In this document: positions 15,421 through 23,152 of the stretch, in pieces
How positions within the stretch are numbered: position 1 is the stretch's first letter
How the letters are laid out: each line of letters starts with the position of its first letter
DNA from: Bacteroidales bacterium UBA6397
GTDB lineage: Bacteria; Bacteroidota; Bacteroidia; Bacteroidales; UBA932
Direction: 5' to 3'
Length of the DNA stretch: 64,000 nucleotides
Assembly (NCBI GenBank): GCA_002439875.1
Contig: DJQB01000012.1
Location: 1 to 64,000, forward strand
Position numbers and translations under genes: made by a program
Notes under the pieces: generated by a model
What the model was told of the DNA's origin: nothing
What the model saw: the letters and a program-made list of their open reading frames with translations, nothing else
Databases searched by the model: none

Positions 15421-16512
15421 ATGAAAACCGCCCTAATCACCGGCATCACGGGCCAGGATGGCTCGTACCTTGCCGAGTTGCTGCTGTCAAAGGGATATGA
15501 CGTGCACGGGACGATCCGCCGTTCTTCGGTGGACTACCGTGAGAGGATCGCACACCTTGAGGGGCAGCCAAATTTCCATCTACATTACGCCGACCTCGGG
15601 GACTCGATGAGTCTGATCCAGGTTATGAACAAGGTCCGTCCGGACGAGGTGTACAACCTTGCGGCGCAGAGCCATGTTCAGGTGTCGTTCGACTCTCCGG
15701 AGTTCACGGCTGATGTCGATGCGACCGGTGTACTTCGCATCCTTGAGGCGATCCGCCAGGCCGGACTCGCAGAGACGTGCAGGATGTACCAGGCGTCGAC
15801 TTCGGAGCTCTATGGCAAGGTGGAGGAGGTGCCCCAGAATGAGAACACCCCGTTCCACCCATACAGTCCGTATGCCGTCGCCAAGCAGTATGGGTACTGG
15901 ATTGTCAGGGAGTACCGGGATGCCTACAACATGTTCTGCTGTAACGGCATACTCTTCAATCATGAGAGCGAACGTCGCGGTGAGACGTTCGTCACAAGGA
16001 AGATCACTCTCGCTGCCGCGCGGATCCGTCAGGGAAAACAGGAGAAACTCTACCTCGGCAACCTCTCGTCGCTGCGGGACTGGGGGTACGCCAAGGACTA
16101 TGTGGAGTGCATGTGGCTGATCCTTCAGAATGAGAGGCCGGATGACTATGTGATCGCTACCGGCGTCCAGCACAGCGTCAGGGAATTCTGCCAGTTGGCG
16201 TTCCACGAAGTTGGAATCGAGCTTGAGTTCATCGGTGAGGGTGCGGACGAAAAAGGAATAGACAAGGCGACTGGCAGAGTGCTTGTCGAGGTGTCACCGG
16301 ACTTCTACCGCCCAACGGATGTGGTCAACCTTTGGGGCGACCCGACCAAGGCGAAGGCCACTCTTGGATGGAACCCGACCAAGACATCCTTAGAGGAACT
16401 CGTCCGCATCATGGTGGAGCATGACATGCGCAAAGTCGCTGCTGATGGAGCAGCTGAGGATGTGCGTAAGATGAATCTTGTTGAATATCTTGAAAAAGGA
16501 ATTGTGAAATGA
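15421..16512 (+). CDS. gmd: GDP-mannose 4,6-dehydratase
   Basis: A 363-residue extended short-chain dehydrogenase. It converts GDP-D-mannose to GDP-4-keto-6-deoxy-D-mannose, the first step of GDP-L-fucose synthesis. GITGQDG at 8-14 binds NADP; STSELYGKVEE at 126-136 and Y151/K155 (SPYAVAKQYGY) form the catalytic site; LFNHESERRGETFVTRKI is a family hallmark. ATG 15421 is chosen because the upstream 29 codons of open frame are the hairpin leader. The stop overlaps the fcl start (ATGA), so gmd and fcl are coupled. Confidence 0.97.
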   Translation: MKTALITGITGQDGSYLAELLLSKGYDVHGTIRRSSVDYRERIAHLEGQPNFHLHYADLGDSMSLIQVMNKVRPDEVYNLAAQSHVQVSFDSPEFTADVDATGVLRILEAIRQAGLAETCRMYQASTSELYGKVEEVPQNENTPFHPYSPYAVAKQYGYWIVREYRDAYNMFCCNGILFNHESERRGETFVTRKITLAAARIRQGKQEKLYLGNLSSLRDWGYAKDYVECMWLILQNERPDDYVIATGVQHSVREFCQLAFHEVGIELEFIGEGADEKGIDKATGRVLVEVSPDFYRPTDVVNLWGDPTKAKATLGWNPTKTSLEELVRIMVEHDMRKVAADGAAEDVRKMNLVEYLEKGIVK

Positions 16513-17453
16513 TGGATAAGAACGCTAAAATCTATGTGGCCGGCCACCGAGGAATGGTGGGGTCAGCGATTGTCCGTGAGCTGCATCGGCAGGGCTATGA
16601 TAATCTTGTACTGAGAACGCACAAGGAACTCGACCTTTGCGACCAACGGGCCGTGGAGGCCTTCTTCGAGGCCGAGAGGCCTGAATATGTGTTCCTTGCA
16701 GCCGCCAAGGTTGGTGGGATAGTGGCCAACGAGGAGGCTCAGGCCGACTTCATGTACATGAATATGATTCTGGAGATGAACGTCATCCATTCCGCGTGGA
16801 CTAACGGGTGCCGCAAGCTGGAGTTTCTCGGCTCATCGTGCATCTACCCACGCATGGCTCCACAGCCGATGAAGGAGTCCTGTCTTCTGACCGGACCGTT
16901 GGAGAAGACGAACGAAGCCTACGCCCTCGCCAAGATCTCCGGCCTTAAGTACTGCGAGTTCTTGAACCGCCAGTACGGCACTGACTACATCTCGGTGATG
17001 CCTACGAACCTCTACGGGCCCAATGACAACTACCACCCGACCCACTCCCACGTGCTTCCGGCCTTAATCAGGCGTTTTCATGAGGCGAAGGTGTCCGGTG
17101 CTCAGTCCGTGACCTGCTGGGGTGACGGCTCGCCGTTGAGGGAGTTCCTCTATGTGGATGACCTCGCCAATCTCTGCGTGTTCCTGATGAACAACTATTC
17201 CGGCAGCGAGACGGTCAACGCCGGCACTGGTAAGGAGATAACGATCAAGGAACTGACGGCCCTCGTCGCCAGGGTTGTCGGGTACAGTGGCGAGATCCTT
17301 TGGGATTCGACCAAACCGAACGGCACACCGCGCAAGCTTTTGGATGTCTCCAAAGCCACGTCACTCGGCTGGACCTACAGGACTGAGCTGGAGGACGGCA
17401 TCCGTCTCGCCTACGAGGACTTCCTCCACAACCCGATGAGGGCGGAAAGGTAG
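16509..17453 (+). CDS. fcl: GDP-L-fucose synthase
   Basis: A 314-residue epimerase-reductase that turns GDP-4-keto-6-deoxymannose into GDP-L-fucose using NADPH. The N-terminus has VAGHRGMVGSAIVREL (nucleotide binding), then GSSCIYP at 108-114 and the catalytic Y138/K142 (EAYALAKISGLKYCE). MPTNLYGPNDNYHPTHSHV is diagnostic of the family. It follows gmd with a four-base overlap. A 66-base gap containing a small hairpin separates it from the next gene. The product would supply fucose to the glycosyltransferases of this locus. Confidence 0.97.
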   Translation: MMDKNAKIYVAGHRGMVGSAIVRELHRQGYDNLVLRTHKELDLCDQRAVEAFFEAERPEYVFLAAAKVGGIVANEEAQADFMYMNMILEMNVIHSAWTNGCRKLEFLGSSCIYPRMAPQPMKESCLLTGPLEKTNEAYALAKISGLKYCEFLNRQYGTDYISVMPTNLYGPNDNYHPTHSHVLPALIRRFHEAKVSGAQSVTCWGDGSPLREFLYVDDLANLCVFLMNNYSGSETVNAGTGKEITIKELTALVARVVGYSGEILWDSTKPNGTPRKLLDVSKATSLGWTYRTELEDGIRLAYEDFLHNPMRAER

Positions 17454-17477
17454 ATATTCCAAGAAGAAATCATGGTG

Positions 17478-17504
17478 GGCGACAACTCTTCGGGTTGTGC
17501 CGCC
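17478..17504 (+). promoter_or_regulatory. Small hairpin between fcl and the kinase fusion gene
   Basis: GGCGACAAC and GTTGTGCCGCC can pair around a TCTTCGG loop with an internal bulge. There is no T tract, so it is not a clear terminator; it may set RNA stability or translation of the gene starting at 17520. Confidence 0.35.
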
Positions 17505-17519
17505 TGAGGAAATATTAAC

Positions 17520-18800
17520 ATGCCACACAAGAAAGTATTCGTCTCCGGCTGCTATGACCTCCTGCATAGCGGCCATGTGGAGTTTTTCCGGGAGGCTTCG
17601 GCCTACGGGGATCTCTATGTCGGCATCGGATCCGACGCGACAATCCTTGATTATAAGCACCATAAGACCGTCTATAGTGAGCGGGAACGGCTTTTCATGG
17701 TGAAGTCGATCCGCTACGTGAAAGATGCGTTCATCAACCGGGGGCACGGAATAATGGACTTCGCGCCGACGGTAGAGGAACTGAGGCCGGACATATTCGT
17801 GGTCAATGAGGATGGTTCCAACGAGGACAAGCGCCGCTTCTGCGAGTCAAGGGGCATTGAATATGTAGTCCTCCAGCGGAAACCATCGGAGGGACTGGCG
17901 GCACGGTCCAGCACGGATTTGAAGAAATCCGAATCTTCGATCCCAACCCGCCTTGACCTTGCCGGGACGTGGATCGACCAGCCGTACGTGTCGTGTCTGG
18001 CACCAGGATGGGCAATCACAGTCTCGCTGGAACCGAACTTTGAGGTGAGGGAGCGTTGCGGCCTCTCTACGTCGACCCGCAACGCCATCCGCAAGATCTG
18101 GCCGTACCAGCTTCCGAACATGGATCCGGAGATGCTGGCGAAGTTGGTTTTCTGCTTCGAGAACGACCCGGAACGCTCGGACGGAGTGATTTCAGGGGCG
18201 CAGGATGCCATAGGAATATGTGTGCCGGGGCTTGCGCGTCACTATTACGACCAGCGATTCTGGCCTGTCAAAATCGAGACATGTTCTGACGAGAAAGTTC
18301 TCTCATGGCTTGAGGAGCATCTCTGCCTGATTCCGATGTTCCCACGTCGCCCCGGCTGCTCTGTGGTCGAAGGGAAGGACATTACCCTTCCGAAGGTCAA
18401 GGCTTTGGCAAAGGCTGCGGATGACTGCTGGAGCGCGATTCTGGACATGGATCTGGACCGTTTCGCAGCCGCCTACAAGGCCTCGTTCGAGGCACAGGTA
18501 GCGATGTTCCCTGGCATGGTCAACCCGATGTCAAGCGATGGCGACGTTACCGATGGTGTGCCATCACACATTCATAAGGAAGCCACCGGGATTGCCGACG
18601 GACTTTCAGGACAAACTTCCGGTGAGGCGTTCCTTCCGACCGTGCAGGCCTACATTGACAAATATTCCCGGATGCCGGGTGTCCTTGCGTGGAAGATGCC
18701 GGGGGCTGGCGGTGGTGGCTACCTCGCCCTTGTCTGCACCTCGCGCCACACCTTCCCTGAAGGTGCCATCGAGATCACCGTCAGGCGCGGCGGGATGTAG
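17520..18800 (+). CDS. Cytidylyltransferase-like / GHMP sugar kinase fusion protein
   Basis: A 426-residue two-domain protein. Residues 1-135 are a nucleotidyltransferase of the HxGH type: VFVSGCYDLLHSGHVEFF (HSGH at 16-19) and RSSTDL at 129-134, as in RfaE/TagD-like enzymes that join CTP or ATP to a phosphorylated sugar or alcohol. Residues about 140-426 form a GHMP kinase: PTRLDLAG at 142-149 (motif 1), SGAQDAIG at 225-232 (motif 2 position) and GAGGGGY at 395-401 (motif 3). The arrangement suggests a kinase making a sugar phosphate and a transferase activating it. Sitting between fcl and a mutarotase, it may salvage fucose or another deoxysugar, comparable in logic but not in sequence to Fkp. 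The true substrate is unknown. Confidence 0.85.
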   Translation: MPHKKVFVSGCYDLLHSGHVEFFREASAYGDLYVGIGSDATILDYKHHKTVYSERERLFMVKSIRYVKDAFINRGHGIMDFAPTVEELRPDIFVVNEDGSNEDKRRFCESRGIEYVVLQRKPSEGLAARSSTDLKKSESSIPTRLDLAGTWIDQPYVSCLAPGWAITVSLEPNFEVRERCGLSTSTRNAIRKIWPYQLPNMDPEMLAKLVFCFENDPERSDGVISGAQDAIGICVPGLARHYYDQRFWPVKIETCSDEKVLSWLEEHLCLIPMFPRRPGCSVVEGKDITLPKVKALAKAADDCWSAILDMDLDRFAAAYKASFEAQVAMFPGMVNPMSSDGDVTDGVPSHIHKEATGIADGLSGQTSGEAFLPTVQAYIDKYSRMPGVLAWKMPGAGGGGYLALVCTSRHTFPEGAIEITVRRGGM

Positions 18801-18968
18801 CCTGATATACTTCGCGCGTGAGAAAGCCATTATCACGCACGGCACTGACTTTCAACCAACTGCCGTGAGCAATAAAGCTGATCCTGCGCACCGGAACAAG
18901 TGCCAACCTATCTTCGTGCGTGAATGTAAGAGACCCACGCGCGGCAACCTTTAATCCCATAAACAACA

Positions 18969-19304
18969 ATGAAACGCTACTGCCAAACCCTTGAGCTGGT
19001 CGGAGACAACCAGATGATCGAGAATTACATAGAGGCGCACCGCCACGTCTGGCCCGAGATCCAGGCAGGGATCCGCTCCGTCGGTATCCTCGACATGCAG
19101 ATCTACCGCCTTGATCGCAAGGTGTTCATGATCATGGACACCACCGATGACTTCGATTTCGTCAAAGACAACGCCCGCCTCGCCACACTCCCTCGCCAGG
19201 CCGAATGGGAGGCCTACGTCGCCCGCTTCCAAGGCTGCGACCCGTCCATGACCTCGACACAGAAATGGCATCTCATGGAAAAGATCTTCCAGTTGGAAAA
19301 ATAG
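18969..19304 (+). CDS. L-rhamnose/L-fucose-type mutarotase (RhaM family)
   Basis: A 111-residue protein of the RhaM (DUF718) family, which interconverts alpha and beta anomers of L-rhamnose or related 6-deoxy sugars. The conserved start KRYCQTLELV, the AHRHVWPEIQAGIRSVGI region with the likely catalytic histidine, and DMQIYRL fit the family. The mutarotase follows the kinase fusion after a 168-base gap, suggesting a sugar-salvage route that feeds the right anomer to the kinase. Rhamnose genes are absent from the window, so L-fucose is the likelier substrate; this is inference. Confidence 0.85.
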   Translation: MKRYCQTLELVGDNQMIENYIEAHRHVWPEIQAGIRSVGILDMQIYRLDRKVFMIMDTTDDFDFVKDNARLATLPRQAEWEAYVARFQGCDPSMTSTQKWHLMEKIFQLEK

Positions 19305-19389
19305 AGGTGATCTCACTTTGCCAAACAGGACTTCATTCGCAAACACAACGTAGTTGCTTTCCCTAAGTAACCTTCAAAAAATAAACGCT

Positions 19390-19770
19390 ATGATCTCAGT
19401 CACTCAATTCTTGAACGAGAAGATGGACGGAATCCTCCGCATGGAGAGGGACAATGAAGACAAAGTCCATCTGTTTCATGTAAACGACAGTTGGTCAGCG
19501 GTGGAGAAGTCGGCCTACTTTCTGTCGCAGATGGTGGCGTGCGAAGTCATCACACTGCTGGCCAAGGGGCATGAAGAAGCACCCGATGGTCAGATTGTAC
19601 TGGCAAGCGTGTCAACGGAACGGCTTAAAGGAGCGGAGAACGAATATTCAACCCTTTGGCACGGAGACGACTATCTGGTCCTGAAGCCAAGGAATATACC
19701 CACACACTACAACGAATGGCATCAGGAGAACATCGTCGACGACATTGATGACGAGGACTTCGAGGAATGA
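19390..19770 (+). CDS. Hypothetical protein with acidic C-terminus
   Basis: A 126-residue soluble protein of unrecognised family, starting at ATG 19390 (MISVTQFLNEKMDGILRMER); a TTG at 19354 is the only longer start. It has no signal peptide or membrane helix, a mixed alpha/beta look, and a strongly acidic end (VDDIDDEDFEE). It is the last gene of the + strand locus, 85 bases after the mutarotase, and is followed by a strong two-way terminator. Codon use is like the neighbours and the frame is well behaved, which supports it as a real gene. No function can be given. Confidence 0.7.
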   Translation: MISVTQFLNEKMDGILRMERDNEDKVHLFHVNDSWSAVEKSAYFLSQMVACEVITLLAKGHEEAPDGQIVLASVSTERLKGAENEYSTLWHGDDYLVLKPRNIPTHYNEWHQENIVDDIDDEDFEE

Positions 19771-19822
19771 AAGAGTCCAGTCCACAAAGCGTGGCGGTTA
19801 AGAAATTATCAGTGAATATTCT

Positions 19823-19875
19823 AACATACCCTTCCTCTACCTCGGACAGGTAGGAGAAGGGTATGTTGTTTAATT
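19823..19875. terminator. Bidirectional terminator between convergent genes
   Basis: AACATACCCTTCCTCTACCT pairs with AGGTAGGAGAAGGGTATGTT across a CGGAC loop with two mismatched positions. T-rich sequence follows on the + strand, and A-rich sequence precedes it. It separates the + strand locus from clpX on the - strand. Confidence 0.85.
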
Positions 19876-19904
19876 AGTTGTCAGCAGGTTGACCGCCACG
19901 GGAT

Positions 19905-21140
19905 CTAAAGCGAATTCTCCAGTCTGGACTTGGCGTAGTCAAGGGTGACGGTGAAGACTTTCTTGCTGGACGACGGGGCGTCGTACATGGCGTCATCGAA
20001 GATCCGCTCGCAGATGGAGCGCAGGCCACGGGCACCGAGTTTGTTTCTGATGGCCGTGTCAACTATCAGTTCCTTGACTCCGTCCTCGATCTTGAGAGTC
20101 ATTCCGTCTATCTCGAACAGTTTTGCGTACTGCTTGAGAATCGCGTTCTTCGGCTCGGTCAGAATCCTCAGCAAGGCATCCCTGTCCAGGGCATCAAGAT
20201 AGGTGATGACCGGCAAACGGCCTATTATCTCGGGGATTAGACCGTAAGCCCTCAAGTCCTGGGCATCGACATATTTCAGAAGATTCTGCTTGTCTATGGC
20301 CTGTTTCTGAGCGGCTCCGAAACCGATCACCTGAGTGTTGAGTCTCTGGGCGATGCGCCGTTCGATTCCCTCGAACGCGCCGCCACAGATGAACAGGATG
20401 TTCTGTGTGTTGACATGGATAAACTCCTGCTCCGGGTGTTTGCGGCCACCTTTAGGCGGAACATTGATGACATTGCCTTCGAGAAGTTTCAGCATAGCCT
20501 GCTGGACTCCCTCGCCGGACACGTCACGGGTGATGGACGGATTGTCGCTCTTGCGGGCGATCTTGTCGATCTCGTCGATGAACACGATTCCCCTTTCAGC
20601 CTTGGCCACATCGAAATCAGCCTCCTGAAGAAGTCTTGTGAGGATGCTCTCGACATCCTCACCGACATAGCCGGCCTCGGTCAGGACGGTAGCGTCCACG
20701 ATTGTGAAAGGGACATCCAAGAGTTTCGCTATCGTCTTAGCCAGCAAAGTCTTTCCGGTTCCGGTCGGACCGACCAGCAGGATATTCGATTTCTCCAGTT
20801 CGACACCGTCGTCAGGACGGTCGACCAGATTGTGGTTGATCCTCTTGTAGTGGTTGTAGACAGCGACAGCCAACATCTTCTTAGCGCGATCCTGCCCGAT
20901 GACATATTCATCAAGGAATTCCTTGATTTCCACAGGCTTCTTCAAGCCCTCAAGCCGGCCAAGCGGCCTGCCGTCCTTGGAGGCTGAGCCAAGAGTGTCA
21001 CGGAGGTAGTCATGCGCAAGCTCCACACAGTCGCTGCAGATAAACCCGTCCACTCCCTGAAGCAGGAACGGAACCTCACGCTCCGACCTGCCGCAGAACA
21101 TACAATGCTTAGTTGTACCTGAGTTCTTTTTCTGAGGCAT
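19905..21140 (-). CDS. clpX: ATP-dependent Clp protease ATP-binding subunit ClpX
   Basis: A 411-residue AAA+ unfoldase that feeds substrates to ClpP. The N-terminal zinc finger is CMFCGRSE...CSDC; Walker A is GPTGTGKTLLA, Walker B IVFIDEIDKI; GYVG is the pore loop and GGRKHPEQ the RKH loop. The start shares one base with the clpP stop (TAATG), so translation is coupled. It ends the tig-clpP-clpX block. Length and motifs are normal. Confidence 0.98.
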   Translation of the reverse strand: MPQKKNSGTTKHCMFCGRSEREVPFLLQGVDGFICSDCVELAHDYLRDTLGSASKDGRPLGRLEGLKKPVEIKEFLDEYVIGQDRAKKMLAVAVYNHYKRINHNLVDRPDDGVELEKSNILLVGPTGTGKTLLAKTIAKLLDVPFTIVDATVLTEAGYVGEDVESILTRLLQEADFDVAKAERGIVFIDEIDKIARKSDNPSITRDVSGEGVQQAMLKLLEGNVINVPPKGGRKHPEQEFIHVNTQNILFICGGAFEGIERRIAQRLNTQVIGFGAAQKQAIDKQNLLKYVDAQDLRAYGLIPEIIGRLPVITYLDALDRDALLRILTEPKNAILKQYAKLFEIDGMTLKIEDGVKELIVDTAIRNKLGARGLRSICERIFDDAMYDAPSSSKKVFTVTLDYAKSRLENSL

Positions 21141-21811
21141 TACCTTGATTTCTTAGCAAGTATCTCATCGACCATCCCGTAGTCCAAGGCTTCCTGAGAA
21201 GTCATCCAGAAGTCCCTGTCAGCATCAGCAAACACCTTGTCATAAGGCTGTCCGGAATGATAAGAGATGATGTCGTAGAGTTCCTTACGGGTCTTCTCAA
21301 TCTCTTTTGCTGCAATCATGATGTCGGAAGCCTGACCTTGGGCTCCTCCGAGAGGCTGATGGATCAGCACCCTTGAATGCGGCAGACATGAACGCTTGCC
21401 CTTTTCCCCGGCGCAAAGCAGTACCGAGCCCATTGAGGCAGCCATTCCGGTACAGATCGTGGCCACGTCAGGCTCTACGAGCTGCATAGTGTCATAGATC
21501 GCCAGACCGGAAGTCACCTGACCGCCAGGGGTGTTGATGTACAGTGAGATGTCCGCTGACGAATCAGTGGATGCAAGGAACAGCAACTGCGCCTGGATGA
21601 TGTTCGCCACATCATCATCAATCGGAACGCCAAGGAATATGATCCTGTCCATCATCAGGCGGCTGAACACGTCCATCGAGGCAACATTCAGCTTCCTCTC
21701 CTCGATGATGGTCGGATTGATGTAGGCATCCGTGGCTCTTTGATAGCGGTCAAGGGTCATGGAGCTAAGCCCCAGACCCTTGGTAGCATATTTCTGAAAT
21801 TCCTTGTTCAT
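21140..21811 (-). CDS. clpP: ATP-dependent Clp protease proteolytic subunit ClpP
   Basis: A 223-residue serine protease forming the tetradecameric ClpP barrel. The catalytic serine is S126 in TGMAASMGSVLL and the histidine H151 in SRVLIHQPLGG; the aspartate lies in the following DADRDFW region. The N-terminal ~25 residues before the conserved core include a possible propeptide. It begins 2 bases after the trigger factor stop. Confidence 0.98.
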   Translation of the reverse strand: MNKEFQKYATKGLGLSSMTLDRYQRATDAYINPTIIEERKLNVASMDVFSRLMMDRIIFLGVPIDDDVANIIQAQLLFLASTDSSADISLYINTPGGQVTSGLAIYDTMQLVEPDVATICTGMAASMGSVLLCAGEKGKRSCLPHSRVLIHQPLGGAQGQASDIMIAAKEIEKTRKELYDIISYHSGQPYDKVFADADRDFWMTSQEALDYGMVDEILAKKSR

Positions 21812-21813
21812 AA

Positions 21814-23130
21814 TTACTTAAGCTCGCGGAACTTCTCTTCGGAGATCTTTTTGTCCTGAAGAGTGACCTTCTCCCTAACGGCAGCGATCACCTTCTCGTT
21901 CTCGACGTTCTCTTCGATGTTACGCATCTGCCTCTCGTCCTTGAGCATCTGGGCGGCGGCATCGGTGAGAAGTTCCTCAGGGACATTGCCCATTCCGTAC
22001 ATGGCGTACTGGTAGGCGGCATAAGCCTTTGCGGCCTCAAGCATGTCCTTGTCCTCAACCTTGAGCCCGAGCTTTTTCATCAGGAAGCCTCGTACAAGTT
22101 GCCAGCGGAAATCACCGAGGAATCCGTCGAACTCCTTCTCGATGTCTTCCTTGGAGAACTTCTCCTTGTTGTTCTCGTAGAGCCATCTCTTGAGGAATGT
22201 CTCTGGAACTTTCACATCGGCTTTGTCCACGAGGTATTTGCGGAGATCCTGAGAGAGTCTGTAGTCTGCCTCTTGCTTGTAGTTTGCCTGAAGTCTCTCG
22301 GTGATCTTGGCATCAAACTCCTCCGGGGACTTCACTACATCCTTTCCAAAGATCTTGTCGTAAGTCTCCTGATTCTCCGCAGCCGGAACGAATGTCTTGA
22401 CATTCACCACGGTCACATGCCAAACTGGTTCAAGGGCGGCAAGTTCCTCTTTCTTCATCTTGAGCATAGAAGTCCTGTCGGTCTCGTTGGTGAAGGCCTC
22501 ATTGACGTTGACGTCGAACTGGTCGTCAGCTTTAGCTCCAAGGAAGCTATTTCTGGCATCACCCTCGACTTTGTTGACAGCCACATAGACACCCTCGACT
22601 GACTTTTCACCCTGCGAGAAATCAACTACCAGATAATCATCCTCTCCTGCGGTCTCACCTTCCTCAAGCTGTCCGTACTGACGGAGAAGGCTGTCCTTCA
22701 AAGCAGCCTTTGCCTTGTCAGTAACTTCAATCTGGTAATATGGGAGTTTGTCTTCCTTCCCAACCTCAACATTTATTTCAGGAGAAAGTCCGAGGTCAAA
22801 CTTAAACTCGAAGTCGTTACCGTCCTTCCACTCCTGCTCCTTCTGGGACTCACTGGTCAAAGGCTCGCCAAGAATGTGCAGATTGTTGTCCTTTATAAAC
22901 TTGTCGAGCTGCTCGGAAATGACACCGTTGATGGCCTCGTAAAGAGCCTGCTCACCGTAGATCTTCTTCACAAGAGTGGCGGGAACCATTCCCTTGCGGA
23001 AACCCTTGAAGTCAGCGTTCCTTCTGTAAGCGGAGAGTCTCTTCCTCTCCTGCTCAACATAGTCCTCCGCCTTCAGGGCGATCGTCAGTTCGATGTTAAG
23101 ATCATCGATTTGATTTTTTGTTACTTCCAT
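21814..23130 (-). CDS. tig: Trigger factor, ribosome-associated chaperone
   Basis: A 438-residue trigger factor. The ribosome-docking loop is present as FKGFRKGMVPATLVKK, close to the canonical GFRxGxxP. The middle peptidyl-prolyl isomerase domain is degenerate in sequence, as is usual in Bacteroidota, and a long helical, charged C-terminal domain follows. It binds nascent chains at the exit tunnel. The gene is 22 bases after the 7TM-HD gene and directly precedes clpP, the classic order. Confidence 0.92.
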   Translation of the reverse strand: MEVTKNQIDDLNIELTIALKAEDYVEQERKRLSAYRRNADFKGFRKGMVPATLVKKIYGEQALYEAINGVISEQLDKFIKDNNLHILGEPLTSESQKEQEWKDGNDFEFKFDLGLSPEINVEVGKEDKLPYYQIEVTDKAKAALKDSLLRQYGQLEEGETAGEDDYLVVDFSQGEKSVEGVYVAVNKVEGDARNSFLGAKADDQFDVNVNEAFTNETDRTSMLKMKKEELAALEPVWHVTVVNVKTFVPAAENQETYDKIFGKDVVKSPEEFDAKITERLQANYKQEADYRLSQDLRKYLVDKADVKVPETFLKRWLYENNKEKFSKEDIEKEFDGFLGDFRWQLVRGFLMKKLGLKVEDKDMLEAAKAYAAYQYAMYGMGNVPEELLTDAAAQMLKDERQMRNIEENVENEKVIAAVREKVTLQDKKISEEKFRELK

Positions 23131-23152
23131 AATCTGTCAATATTATTATAAA

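Noticed and set aside
15580..16206. 208-codon - strand frame over gmd
   Set aside because: Antisense to a clearly coding, conserved gene; arises from codon bias of gmd.
17478..17504. Hairpin between fcl and the fusion gene considered as a riboswitch
   Set aside because: Too small for any known riboswitch fold and there is no alternative pairing or T tract; kept only as a low-confidence structure.
18538..18954. 138-codon frame overlapping the end of the kinase fusion gene
   Set aside because: Different frame within the GHMP domain, arginine/proline rich; the kinase motif 3 in the proper frame shows which is real. The tail after 18800 has no recognisable domain.
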